DNA of 40,143 nucleotides from contig JBLHKL010000005.1 of NCBI GenBank assembly GCA_047618295.1, forward strand, positions 1 through 40,143, written 5' to 3'. This document shows positions 1 to 9,238 of this stretch, one piece after another. A program made the position numbers and the translations under genes. Under the pieces are notes generated by a model. That model had not been told where the DNA came from. It saw nothing but the letters and a program-made list of their open reading frames with translations, and made no database searches. The DNA comes from UBA7359 sp047618295 (GTDB taxonomy: Bacteria > Pseudomonadota > Gammaproteobacteria > Eutrophobiales > Eutrophobiaceae). The number at the start of each line of letters is the position of its first letter. Position 1 is the first letter of the stretch.

Positions 1-26
1 CTTGATTAAATGATAGGTGCGGTTAA

Positions 27-1169
27 TTGACTGATCCAATACGAACAGTTATCTACGGTGCGAACAAGCAAGAAATAAGTTTTTATCAATCATTGGTAGA
101 TAAGCACGGTTCGCCATTACTGCTATTTGATTCTTCAAAATTAAAACAACAGTATCGCGCGCTTCAACAAGCACTGCCGAATGTTGATTTATTTTATGCG
201 ATTAAAGCCTTACCACAAATTGATGTATTAAAAAAATTAGATGAACTAGAGGCAGGTTTCGACGTCGCCTCTTCTGGCGAACTCGACATACTACTCAGTT
301 TAAAAGTAGGTGGCAGACGCACGATACATACACACCCGGTCAAAAGTGATAAAGACATTCGCGATGCATTACGTTTTGGCTCGACCACTTTTGTCATCGA
401 CAATCTGGATGAATTAAAAAAACTGCAACCTTATCGTGGCCGTGTCGGCATTTTACTTAGAGTAAGCTTTCGCAGTGAAAATGCGAAAGTCGACTTATCA
501 AAGAAATTCGGTTGTACTGAAAATGAAGTTGCAGACATTATCCTGCAAGCTGAACAACTTGGTTTACACATAAAAGGACTGTCCTTTCACGTTGGTTCAC
601 AATGCGAGACATCCGACCAATATGTTGCTGCTATTCATAGCTGTCGTGACATGATGCTGGAATTAAATCAAAAAGTTAAAGCACCCTTGTCTATTCTCGA
701 TATCGGCGGTGGCTTCCCTGCAGACTACGCATTGGAATCAATCGACATTCTGGAATTTTGCAAACCTATCCGAACAGCCTTAGAAAGCTTACCGGAAGAC
801 TGGCACATCTATGCCGAACCGGGTCGCTACTTGATTGCGCCAGCCGTTACTTGTGTAACGACAATCATTGGTAAATCGATACGTTATGGCATGCCCTGGT
901 ATTATATTGATGATGGTGTTTACGGATCATTCAGCGGCAAAATATTTGATCACACTGAGTATCCTTTACAGGTTCTCAAAGAGGGTGAAACGTCACCTAG
1001 CGTGCTGGCAGGGCCTACGTGCGACAGTATTGATATTATTGATGAACACATAGAACTACCCGAATTAAATATAGGCGATCTAATCATTGGTCATCAAATG
1101 GGTGCTTATACCGCCGCAACACGAACCCGATTTAATTTACTCAAAGAAGCTAAATTTATCGTATTGTAA
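27..1169 (+). CDS. Fold-type III PLP-dependent decarboxylase, ornithine decarboxylase type
   Basis: Likely removes CO2 from ornithine (possibly lysine) to make putrescine or cadaverine in the cytoplasm. The 380-residue length fits the family. Visible motifs are YAIKA with the PLP lysine at K60, HVGSQ near 188, DIGGGFP at 225-231 (PLP phosphate loop), EPGRY at 264-268, GPTCDS with the active-site cysteine at C332, and a C-terminal YTAATRTRFN block. These are the ornithine/diaminopimelate decarboxylase signatures, and GPTCDS favours the ornithine branch over LysA. The start is TTG at 27, preceded by AGGTG at 16-20; no in-frame ATG is available nearby. Transcription converges on gltD. Pseudomonas calls a similar enzyme SpeC, but substrate choice cannot be fixed from sequence alone. 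Family is certain, substrate is inference. Confidence 0.88.
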   Translation: MTDPIRTVIYGANKQEISFYQSLVDKHGSPLLLFDSSKLKQQYRALQQALPNVDLFYAIKALPQIDVLKKLDELEAGFDVASSGELDILLSLKVGGRRTIHTHPVKSDKDIRDALRFGSTTFVIDNLDELKKLQPYRGRVGILLRVSFRSENAKVDLSKKFGCTENEVADIILQAEQLGLHIKGLSFHVGSQCETSDQYVAAIHSCRDMMLELNQKVKAPLSILDIGGGFPADYALESIDILEFCKPIRTALESLPEDWHIYAEPGRYLIAPAVTCVTTIIGKSIRYGMPWYYIDDGVYGSFSGKIFDHTEYPLQVLKEGETSPSVLAGPTCDSIDIIDEHIELPELNIGDLIIGHQMGAYTAATRTRFNLLKEAKFIVL

Positions 1170-1263
1170 TTTCAGTTAATAATAAACAAACCACCGTGTC
1201 CAAATCTTTTCAATTCGTCCTTCCCTTATAACTTGCCGAATCATTGTTTTATTTCAAGGTTGA

Positions 1264-1317
1264 GCAACATGAATGTTGCGAAAACGCATTAGGACACGAC
1301 TGCATCCATGCAGTCGT
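1264..1317. repeat. Two adjacent perfect hairpins between convergent genes
   Basis: Hairpin 1 has 7-bp arms (1264-1270 and 1273-1279, loop GA). Hairpin 2 has 10-bp arms, ACGACTGCAT and ATGCAGTCGT (1296-1305 and 1308-1317, loop CC). Neither is followed by a T-run on either strand, so these are not standard intrinsic terminators, although a bidirectional role between the convergent decarboxylase gene and gltD is possible. Hairpin 2 is followed by GCGGGAATGACA, which resembles dispersed repeat elements. The tip CATCCATG recurs in a hairpin of the mobile element at 10390-10684. Confidence 0.6.
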
Positions 1318-1340
1318 ACGCGGGAATGACAGCGATGGAT

Positions 1341-2783
1341 TTAAACCGGAGCGGGCAAATCAGATGACCCCATAAGATACTTATCAACCGCAGCGGCAGC
1401 TGATCTTCCCTCTGCAATAGCCCACACAATCAAACTCTGCCCATGTTGCATATCACCAGCAACAAACACACCTTCTACATTAGTCTGCCAGTTTTCTTGC
1501 CAAACATTAGTGCGGTCATTTAGATCGATACCGAGTTGTTCAACCAAACCTTCTTTTTCTGCACCGGTGAATCCCATTGCCAGGAAAACAAAGTCGGCTT
1601 TGATCATTTCTTTGCTGTTCGGTACGTCATTAAACTGCATACGGCCGGCTTCGCGTTGTAACTCTACCTTGGTGAGTTCGAGATCGGTTAGGTTACCATC
1701 GGTATCGCCGTGGAATTTTTTCGTTTGTACTGAATAAACCCGTTCACCACCTTCTTCGTGCGCCGAGGCGGTACGATAGATAAACGGCCATTGTGGCCAT
1801 GGGTTATCTTGTGCGCGTGCTGCTGGTGGCCGCGGCATGATCTCTAGTGAGGTCACTGAGGCTGCACCTTGTCTGTGCGAGGTACCGATACAGTCCGCAC
1901 CGGTATCACCGCCGCCGATGATAAGTACGTGTTTACCTTTTACATTGATCAATTCTTCTTCAGGAATGGTATCGCCCATGCAAATTTTATTTGCTTGTGG
2001 CAAGAAATCCATTGCTTGGTAGATGCCTTTTAACTTACGTCCAGGGATTGGCAAGTCGCGTCGTGCGGCCGCACCACCGCTTAAAACTAATGCATCGAAT
2101 TCTTTCTTTAGGTCATTCGCATCGATATCGATACCGATATGACTGTTTGGTTTGAAGGTAACGCCTTCCGCTGCCATCTGTTTCATACGTCGATCAAGTT
2201 GGCTCTTTTCCATCTTGAATTCAGGGATACCGTAACGCATTAAACCACCGATACGATCATCTCTTTCAAACAAGGTGACATCATGTCCGGCACGTGCGAG
2301 TTGTTGTGCGGCGGCCATACCTGCAGGTCCTGATCCGATCACACCGACCTTCTTGCCGGTTTTCTTTTCTGGAATTTCCGGTTTGATCCAACCATTTTCC
2401 CAAGCCTTATCAATAATAGATAGCTCGACAGCCTTGATGCTTACCGGGTCTTCATTAATACCGAGTACACAAGCACCTTCGCATGGTGCTGGACACAGGG
2501 TACCGGTGAATTCGGGGAAGTTGTTGGTGGCATGTAGACGCTTAATCGCCTCTTGCCATTGATCACGATAGACCAAGTCGTTCCAGTCCGGGATCAAGTT
2601 ACCTAATGGACAACCTTGATGACAGAAAGGGATACCGCAATCCATACAACGTGCGGCTTGTTCTTTTAATGGCGCTACCGGCCAAGGTTGCATGACCTGT
2701 TTCCAGTCTTGCTTACGTTCTGTTATAGGTCGGTAAGGTTGTTTCTCCCTACCGTATTCCATAAACCCAGTTGGTTTACCCAT
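1341..2783 (-). CDS. gltD: Glutamate synthase (NADPH) small subunit
   Basis: Beta subunit of glutamate synthase. It takes electrons from NADPH and passes them through FAD and Fe-S clusters to GltB for ammonia assimilation. The N-terminal Fe-S region shows C46, C49, C54 and C58 (CMDCGIPFCHQGC), followed by LCPAPCEGAC. A Rossmann FAD motif GSGPAGMAAA, an NADPH motif IGGGDTGADC and a C-terminal GDMQHGQSLIVWAI complete the fold. I place the start at the ATG ending at 2783: GGAGG lies 6 bases upstream, and the residues before it (a basic stretch ahead of MGKPTGF) are the gltB tail read in another frame. With this start the protein is 480 residues and overlaps gltB by 8 bases, indicating translational coupling. 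Confidence 0.97.
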   Translation of the reverse strand: MGKPTGFMEYGREKQPYRPITERKQDWKQVMQPWPVAPLKEQAARCMDCGIPFCHQGCPLGNLIPDWNDLVYRDQWQEAIKRLHATNNFPEFTGTLCPAPCEGACVLGINEDPVSIKAVELSIIDKAWENGWIKPEIPEKKTGKKVGVIGSGPAGMAAAQQLARAGHDVTLFERDDRIGGLMRYGIPEFKMEKSQLDRRMKQMAAEGVTFKPNSHIGIDIDANDLKKEFDALVLSGGAAARRDLPIPGRKLKGIYQAMDFLPQANKICMGDTIPEEELINVKGKHVLIIGGGDTGADCIGTSHRQGAASVTSLEIMPRPPAARAQDNPWPQWPFIYRTASAHEEGGERVYSVQTKKFHGDTDGNLTDLELTKVELQREAGRMQFNDVPNSKEMIKADFVFLAMGFTGAEKEGLVEQLGIDLNDRTNVWQENWQTNVEGVFVAGDMQHGQSLIVWAIAEGRSAAAAVDKYLMGSSDLPAPV

Positions 2784-5700
2784 TGGCGGCCTCCATAATG
2801 GCTTCTTCTTCAGACAGGCCTTTTTCTTTACCACGTTTAATAGCTTCTAATACGCGTTTGTATTGTTTCGGCATGACTTTTACAAATTTAGATTGGTATT
2901 CGTTCCAGTTGCCTAATATCTTTTCGGCAACGGTACTTTGTGTGTACTGCACATGTTTTGTCAGCAAACCTTTAACGACCTCAACATCTTCTGCGCTTTC
3001 TATCATCTCGAGATTGACCATGCCCATGTTGCAATGGATCTTAAAGTCATCATTTTCATCGAGCACATAGGCGATACCACCAGACATACCTGCAGCGAAG
3101 TTGCGACCGGTCTTACCGATGATGACAACCCGACCGCCGGTCATGTATTCACAACCATGGTCACCAACACCTTCAACGACCGTATTCACACCACTGTTAC
3201 GTACACAGAAGCGTTCGCCAGCAAGACCTCGGAAATAGGCCTCGCCTTGGGTCGCACCGTAAAGCACAACATTTCCGACTAAGGTATTTTCCTCTGCGAC
3301 AAAGGATGATTTACGTGGTGGATAGACAATGATCTTACCGCCAGAGAGTCCCTTGCCGATGTAATCATTCGAATCACCTTCCAAAGTCATGGTCACGCCT
3401 TTCGGTACGAAGGCACCAAAGCTCATACCGGCTGATCCATTAAAATGAATATTCACCGTATCTTCTGGCAATCCTTCCGCACCATAACGTGTGGTGATGT
3501 TATATCCGAGGATAGTACCTGTTGTTCTATCGGTGTTTTTGATCGGCAAGATGATGTCGACTTTCTTTTTACTGTCTAATGCCTCTTTACTCAGTGGCAC
3601 TATCTTGGTCATATCGAGCGATTTTTCCAGACCGTGATCTTGTTCATTCACACAGTAAATCTCATCGCCTGGTCGTGGTGTTGGCTTATGCAATATGTTG
3701 GTAAAATCCAGACCTGCTGCCTTCCAGTGATCGACTGCTTTCTTGGTTTCTAATCTATCGACTTGGCCGACCATTTCGTTAACGGTTCTAAAACCTAACT
3801 CAGCCATGTACTCGCGCACTTCTTCGGCGATGTACTTAAAGAAGTTTTCGACAAACTCAGGCTGACCACTAAACTTTTTCGTCAGCTCTGGATTTTGTGT
3901 CGCAACACCGACGGGGCAAGTATTTAAATGACAGACGCGCATCATAATACAACCCGAGACAACCAGTGGTGCGGTTGAGAATCCGAATTCTTCTGCACCG
4001 AGTAAGGCGGCGATAACAACATCGCGTCCAGTCTTTAACTGACCATCGGTTTGGACAACAATACGATCACGTAGGCCATTCATTACCAATACTTGCTGCG
4101 TCTCGGCTACGCCTAATTCCCAAGGCAATCCGGCATGCTTAAGTGAGCTCATCGGTGATGCACCGGTACCACCGTCATAACCAGACACTAACACCACATC
4201 GGAATGTGCTTTAGCCACACCGGCAGCAACCGTACCGACGCCGACTTCTGCAACCAGCTTCACGTGGATACGTGCCTTTGGATTGGCATTCTTTAAATCG
4301 TGTATCAGTTGCGCCAAATCTTCGATCGAATAAATATCGTGATGCGGTGGTGGTGAGATCAATTCTACCCATGGGGTCGAATGTCTGACTTCTGCAATCC
4401 AGGGATAGACCTTTGAGCCGGGTAACTGTCCGCCTTCGCCCGGCTTCGCACCCTGCGCCATCTTAATTTGGATATCATCGGCATTAGCGAGGTATTCACT
4501 GGTGACGCCAAAACGACCTGAAGCAACCTGCTTGATCGAACTACGTCTTAGATCGCCGTTTGCGTCTGGCGTAAAACGATTCGGGTTTTCGCCACCTTCA
4601 CCAGTGTTTGATTTGCCGCCGATACGGTTCATCGCAATCGCTAATGTTTCGTGTGCCTCTTTACTGATCGAACCAAAAGACATTGCGCCGGTTGAAAAAC
4701 GTTTCATGATTTCTTCAATCGGTTCAACATCGTCTAAAGGAATGGACGTGTGCTCTTGCTTGAACTCAAACAGGCCTCTTAAGGTAGCGAGGTTTTCACT
4801 CTGGTTGTTTACCAGTTCGGTATATTCTTTAAAGATGTTGTACTGACCTGTGCGGGTCGCATGCTGTAATTTAAAGACGGTGTTGGGGTTGAATAGATGA
4901 TACTCACCGTCGCGTCGCCATTGGTACTCGCCGCCCCATTCCAGATCGGGCTCTTTCACATCACGACCTGGGAAGGCATTGTGATGACGTTGATTCATTT
5001 CTTCTGCAACGACATCGATACCAATACCGCCAATACGTGATGCGGTCCAGGTAAAGTATTTATCTACGAATTCTTTATTAAGACCTAATGCCTCGAATAC
5101 CTGCGCACCGCAATAAGACTGTACGGTAGAGATGCCCATCTTCGCCATGGTCTTCACCAGACCTTTATTGACCGCCTTGATGAAGTTCTTCACGGCGACA
5201 GCATGTTCCATCTCGGGTAAGCGGCCATTCCCGATCATGTCACCTAAGGACTCAAATGCGAGGTAAGGGTTCACTGCGCCTACACCGTAGCCTATTAGTA
5301 CTGCAAAGTGATGTACTTCTCTTGGTTCACCGGACTCAAGCACTAGGCCCACGCGGGTACGTTTGCCGTTTCGAATCAGGTGATGATGTACGCCGGCGGT
5401 TGCGAGTAAGGCTGGGATTGCTGTCTTCGTTGCATCAATTCCGCGGTCGGAAAGAATGACGTTGGAATAGCCGTCTTCAATAGCTTGGTCGACCTCGAGA
5501 TAGACCACTTCTAATGCCTTGTCCAAACCCGCGCCACCTTCGGCAACTGGATAGAGAATATCGATTGTTTTTGTTTTAAAACCTGGCAGGTTTACATCGC
5601 GTATCTTTGCCAATTCTTCATTAGTAATAACCGGTGAGTTGATCTTGATACGTCGACAACTTTCAGGCGTAGGTTCTAATAAGTTACCTTCTGGCCCAAT

Positions 5701-7347
5701 AGTCGTTGCAACCTGTGTCACTAATTGTTCGCGAATACCATCCAATGGAGGGTTGGTCACTTGCGCAAACAATTGTTTAAAATAGTCATACAACAAACGT
5801 GAGCGATTTGATAATACCGCCAGCGCAGCATCATTACCCATTGAACCAGTCGGCTCCATACCTTTTGCCGCCATGGGCGCCATCAACAGTTTTAGGTCTT
5901 CGTGGGTATAACCGAAGGCTTGTTGGCGCTGTAATAAAGTATCTGGATTTGAACCATGTATCTGTTTTGGATTCGGTAGATTCTCAATCGGTAATAGATT
6001 GTCTTTCAACCATTCACCATAAGGATGTTCGCTGGTGAACTGTTTCTTTAATTCTTCATCATCAATGATGCGACCTTGTTTGGTATCTACCATAAAGATA
6101 CGACCCGGATGCAGGCGATCTTTAATCTTTACATTTTCAGGCGCGACATCTAACACACCCACTTCTGACGCCATGATTACGATATCATCGTGTGTAACGT
6201 AGTAACGTGATGGACGTAAACCGTTTCGATCCAGTACGGCACCAATGACTTCACCATCAGTAAAAGACAATGAAGCAGGACCATCCCAAGGCTCCATTAG
6301 ATTCGCATGGTATTCATAGAATGCCTTGCGCTCATCATCCATAGTCTCATGACCAAACCAGGCCTCTGGGATCATCATTAATACGGCGTGTGGCAATGGA
6401 CGACCTGACATGTGCAGGAATTCCATAACATTATCAAAGGTCGCTGAGTCACTACCGCCTTCAATACAGATTGGGAATAGTTTCTTTAAGTCATCACCAA
6501 ATAATTCCGACTCGCACAATGCTTCGCGCGCGCGCATCCAGTTGGCATTACCACGGGCAGTATTAATCTCTCCGTTATGCGCAACGTATCTAAACGGGTG
6601 CGCCAAGCGCCAAGCTGGAAAGGTATTGGTAGAAAATCTTTGGTGTACTAGTGCTAGAGCTGATTCGACATCGGGTTCGGATAATTCGGGAAACATCGGT
6701 TCTATCTGCGAACCGGTTAACATGCCTTTATAAACAAAGGTACGATAGGACAACGAAGGCACGTAGAACATATTTTGTTCAGATAAGTCTGAACCCCAGA
6801 TTTCGTTTTCGGCACGCTTGCGGATTACATAGAGTTTGCGGTCAAACGCGACGGGTTCCAGCGAGTCACTTTTGGCAATAAAAATTTGTTTGAAGCCTGG
6901 TTCGCCATCTACTGCTGTTGGGCCTAAAGAAGAATCGTCAGTTGCGACTTCACGCCAGCCTAAAAATTGCTGACCTTCTTCTTTAATGATTCTTTCAAAG
7001 ATATCCTGACATTGTTTTGCTTGAGCTGCATCGGTAGGCAGAAACACCATCCCTGCACCGTAGCTATCGGTGTCTGGTAATTCGATATTGATATCAGCAC
7101 AAACACGCTTGAAGAACTTATGTGGCTTTTGAATCAGAATGCCAACACCATCACCGGTGTTTTCTTCACAGCCACAGGCACCGCGATGAATTAAGTTCCT
7201 GAGAATAGTTAATGCGTCGTCGATAATCTTATGGGACTTCTGCCCTTTCATATGCGCAACAAAACCGAGACCGCAGGCATCATGTTCTGTAGAAGGGTCG
7301 TATAAACCCTGTTGCTTTGGAGCTTGCTTCATACTGAAATCACTCAA
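2776..7347 (-). CDS. gltB: Glutamate synthase (NADPH) large subunit
   Basis: Alpha subunit: hydrolyses glutamine and channels the ammonia to 2-oxoglutarate to make glutamate. At 1523 residues it is full length. A 24-residue propeptide precedes C25, the expected N-terminal nucleophile after processing (DACGLGFVAH). In order come the class II glutamine amidotransferase domain (about 25-430), a central domain, the FMN-binding synthase barrel with GEGGENPNRF and KPGEGGQLPG, the 3Fe-4S cysteines C1133, C1139 and C1144 (CIMMRVCHLNTC), and a GXGXG beta-helix at the C terminus (GGRVVIIGKTGRNFAAGMSGG). It is the first gene of gltBD and has its own promoter upstream (7505-7533) and a roughly 150-base leader. 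Confidence 0.98.
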   Translation of the reverse strand: MSDFSMKQAPKQQGLYDPSTEHDACGLGFVAHMKGQKSHKIIDDALTILRNLIHRGACGCEENTGDGVGILIQKPHKFFKRVCADINIELPDTDSYGAGMVFLPTDAAQAKQCQDIFERIIKEEGQQFLGWREVATDDSSLGPTAVDGEPGFKQIFIAKSDSLEPVAFDRKLYVIRKRAENEIWGSDLSEQNMFYVPSLSYRTFVYKGMLTGSQIEPMFPELSEPDVESALALVHQRFSTNTFPAWRLAHPFRYVAHNGEINTARGNANWMRAREALCESELFGDDLKKLFPICIEGGSDSATFDNVMEFLHMSGRPLPHAVLMMIPEAWFGHETMDDERKAFYEYHANLMEPWDGPASLSFTDGEVIGAVLDRNGLRPSRYYVTHDDIVIMASEVGVLDVAPENVKIKDRLHPGRIFMVDTKQGRIIDDEELKKQFTSEHPYGEWLKDNLLPIENLPNPKQIHGSNPDTLLQRQQAFGYTHEDLKLLMAPMAAKGMEPTGSMGNDAALAVLSNRSRLLYDYFKQLFAQVTNPPLDGIREQLVTQVATTIGPEGNLLEPTPESCRRIKINSPVITNEELAKIRDVNLPGFKTKTIDILYPVAEGGAGLDKALEVVYLEVDQAIEDGYSNVILSDRGIDATKTAIPALLATAGVHHHLIRNGKRTRVGLVLESGEPREVHHFAVLIGYGVGAVNPYLAFESLGDMIGNGRLPEMEHAVAVKNFIKAVNKGLVKTMAKMGISTVQSYCGAQVFEALGLNKEFVDKYFTWTASRIGGIGIDVVAEEMNQRHHNAFPGRDVKEPDLEWGGEYQWRRDGEYHLFNPNTVFKLQHATRTGQYNIFKEYTELVNNQSENLATLRGLFEFKQEHTSIPLDDVEPIEEIMKRFSTGAMSFGSISKEAHETLAIAMNRIGGKSNTGEGGENPNRFTPDANGDLRRSSIKQVASGRFGVTSEYLANADDIQIKMAQGAKPGEGGQLPGSKVYPWIAEVRHSTPWVELISPPPHHDIYSIEDLAQLIHDLKNANPKARIHVKLVAEVGVGTVAAGVAKAHSDVVLVSGYDGGTGASPMSSLKHAGLPWELGVAETQQVLVMNGLRDRIVVQTDGQLKTGRDVVIAALLGAEEFGFSTAPLVVSGCIMMRVCHLNTCPVGVATQNPELTKKFSGQPEFVENFFKYIAEEVREYMAELGFRTVNEMVGQVDRLETKKAVDHWKAAGLDFTNILHKPTPRPGDEIYCVNEQDHGLEKSLDMTKIVPLSKEALDSKKKVDIILPIKNTDRTTGTILGYNITTRYGAEGLPEDTVNIHFNGSAGMSFGAFVPKGVTMTLEGDSNDYIGKGLSGGKIIVYPPRKSSFVAEENTLVGNVVLYGATQGEAYFRGLAGERFCVRNSGVNTVVEGVGDHGCEYMTGGRVVIIGKTGRNFAAGMSGGIAYVLDENDDFKIHCNMGMVNLEMIESAEDVEVVKGLLTKHVQYTQSTVAEKILGNWNEYQSKFVKVMPKQYKRVLEAIKRGKEKGLSEEEAIMEAANG

Positions 7348-7685
7348 TTAATTTATTAGTTGGTTCTCTATTCGCTATATTTCGCACAGCGGATAGATTG
7401 TCATTTAGAGATAGCTAAGGAGATGCAATCAAGATAGTCCCAAGGTTGCTTTATTATTATTATTTTCTTTTTAGCTCCCCCTTCCTGACGCAAAGGGGAG
7501 ACGAATTATAATAAAGCACCCTCTTTATGTCACGGTGCAACACTAAATAGATGGAACTATTATTTTAAGACGGCATTAGACGAATTTAGAGATATTTATC
7601 GCTATTTAACGTATTTTTTAGGATTATAGGAGAATTTACAGCCCTGCAATGGAGATACTGATCAAGACAAATATCGTTTTATTTA
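7348..7685 (-). promoter_or_regulatory. gltB leader and damX-gltB intergenic region
   Basis: No gene is visible here. Read on the minus strand, it holds a sigma-70 promoter (7505-7533), then a hairpin with CTCCCC/GGGGAG arms at 7475-7480 and 7495-7500 that would form the very 5' end of the gltB transcript. An AT-rich stretch with a TTA repeat (about 7449-7465) follows. A second imperfect stem (CTATTCGCT at 7368-7376, AGCGGATAG at 7388-7396, one mismatch) lies just upstream of the gltB ribosome-binding region. No T-tailed terminator for damX is visible, so read-through is possible. Confidence 0.5.
7505..7533 (-). promoter_or_regulatory. Predicted sigma-70 promoter of gltBD
   Basis: On the minus strand, -35 GTGACA (7533-7528, 5 of 6 consensus bases) and -10 TATAAT (7510-7505, perfect) are separated by exactly 17 bases. 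The start point should fall near 7498, at the foot of the CTCCCC hairpin. An inverted GCACC/GGTGC pair spans the -35 and spacer; its spacing does not match the NtrC consensus, so no regulator is assigned. Confidence 0.6.
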
Positions 7686-9185
7686 CTATTTCAGCAGATC
7701 TTTAATGCTTCCGACGGTTCTAGGCCACGGCGCCATCAGCTTCGCTTTAGTGGGTAGTTTCTCAATCGCGGCAACAGCATCATCCCGATTGGCATACAGC
7801 CCATAGACTAAGACATGCCATTCCTTGCCCTTATTAGATGCATCGAATGGTATTATCTTGTCGTCACCATTTTTAAATGACTTTAGATAAAGGTTTATAG
7901 TCTCTTTTTCATATGCTCCTATTAACTGCAATACATATTTATTGGGGTCTTGCTTAACTAGCCAATTTACATCATGAACAACTGGCGCTGATGGTTTAGC
8001 TACCGGTTTAGGTTCCACAGTGTTTTCAACTTGTGCAACCGTTTCACTCTCAAGAGTCACTTGTTCAGTTTCTTTAAGCGGAATTACTTTTGCTAGATCT
8101 GATTCTTTTGCAACTATTTGCCCCTCTGCATTATAAACAGTTACTTCAGTATCATTTTTTAGATCACCTATCATTTCAGGCATGACTGGTGGTGATAGAT
8201 CATCAATAGTCACGGGCTCTGTTTCGGGAGTCGCATCAGGAATTGAAGGCATCTTTATATTTACTATCTCTGTCTGATCATTCTTTTCCTTATTTACATT
8301 GGGTAAATTTAATTTAATCGTTTCAGTTTCGACTTTTTCATTACCCGTCTTGTGTAATAGTGTCGCTACACCAACAGATAAAATTAATAAGAAAATCCCG
8401 ATTATCAATATCAGTTTATTCTTTAACAAGAATGCTTTGATATTGATTGATGATGGCTTGTCCTCGATTGAAACTACTTTCTTTGCCGGATCATCCAGGT
8501 ATTGCTCACATAAGGCGTTAATCCTTCCCGGCATACCATGAGAAATTCGATGAATTTGTTTAATCGTTTTATCATCAAACAAGTTTAAATATGTCGCATC
8601 GCCTTCTGGATATTTATAATGTATATATAGTTCAGTCTGTTTCTCACTCAAACCTGGCATTTCAATGATATGCAGGCTGCGTGCATCATCATGATTAATC
8701 CCCGGTTCTTCTAATTGATTTAAAAATGATGGATCGCAAAATAAACAAAGATGCAGCACTGCAGCTGAATTTGAACTTATTAATATTTCAAATAATTCAT
8801 TAATTAAGTCATCGCTAAACAGATCAACATTGTCAATTAACAAAACCGGGATTTGCTGTTTGTTTTGGCAGCGTTCTAACCACTGATTTAAGGTGCCTTG
8901 ATTGTAGCTAGTATCTTGCAGTTCATCATCACTACCAGTCTCAATAATAGCCTTGAAAATATCATTGCTGCTTATATGCGTATTAGCAGATAGCTTTCTT
9001 ATAATTAAACTCGTCTCTTCCTGCCGGGACAACTCTTCATATAGAGTCGTCTTACCTGACTCATGCTCTCCTTTGACAATAATGAGATGGTTACTATACT
9101 CAAGCAAATGTAATATCAGCTCAACACGATGCGTCAACTCTGGCGTTATAAAGTTGGGATTGGTTTGATGATTTTGATTTGTCAT
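7686..9185 (-). CDS. damX: DamX-type AAA ATPase with membrane anchor and SPOR domain
   Basis: Probable cell-division protein that binds septal peptidoglycan. The N-terminal part (about 1-230) is an ExeA/DamX-like ATPase with Walker A GEHESGKTT at 39-47 and Walker B VLLIDNVDLF. One transmembrane helix follows (LILIIGIFLLILSVGVATLL, about 255-275), then a long acidic and proline-rich periplasmic linker rich in PVTIDDLSPP-like sequence, and a C-terminal SPOR domain (about 410-490, beginning YVLQLIGAYEK and containing WHVLVYGLYANRDDA). At 499 residues it fits the family. Position next to the aro genes and upstream of gltBD is the usual gammaproteobacterial context. An AGG lies 4 bases before the ATG. 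Confidence 0.88.
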   Translation of the reverse strand: MTNQNHQTNPNFITPELTHRVELILHLLEYSNHLIIVKGEHESGKTTLYEELSRQEETSLIIRKLSANTHISSNDIFKAIIETGSDDELQDTSYNQGTLNQWLERCQNKQQIPVLLIDNVDLFSDDLINELFEILISSNSAAVLHLCLFCDPSFLNQLEEPGINHDDARSLHIIEMPGLSEKQTELYIHYKYPEGDATYLNLFDDKTIKQIHRISHGMPGRINALCEQYLDDPAKKVVSIEDKPSSINIKAFLLKNKLILIIGIFLLILSVGVATLLHKTGNEKVETETIKLNLPNVNKEKNDQTEIVNIKMPSIPDATPETEPVTIDDLSPPVMPEMIGDLKNDTEVTVYNAEGQIVAKESDLAKVIPLKETEQVTLESETVAQVENTVEPKPVAKPSAPVVHDVNWLVKQDPNKYVLQLIGAYEKETINLYLKSFKNGDDKIIPFDASNKGKEWHVLVYGLYANRDDAVAAIEKLPTKAKLMAPWPRTVGSIKDLLK

Positions 9186-9238
9186 AAGCCTGATAAACTA
9201 TTTCATCTATGAAATTAATACTTATAATTCATCTTTTA

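Noticed and set aside
7517..7539. GCACC...GGTGC inverted pair in the gltB promoter as an NtrC site
   Set aside because: The half-sites are 13 bases apart, not the roughly 7 of the NtrC consensus, and no sigma-54 promoter is present.
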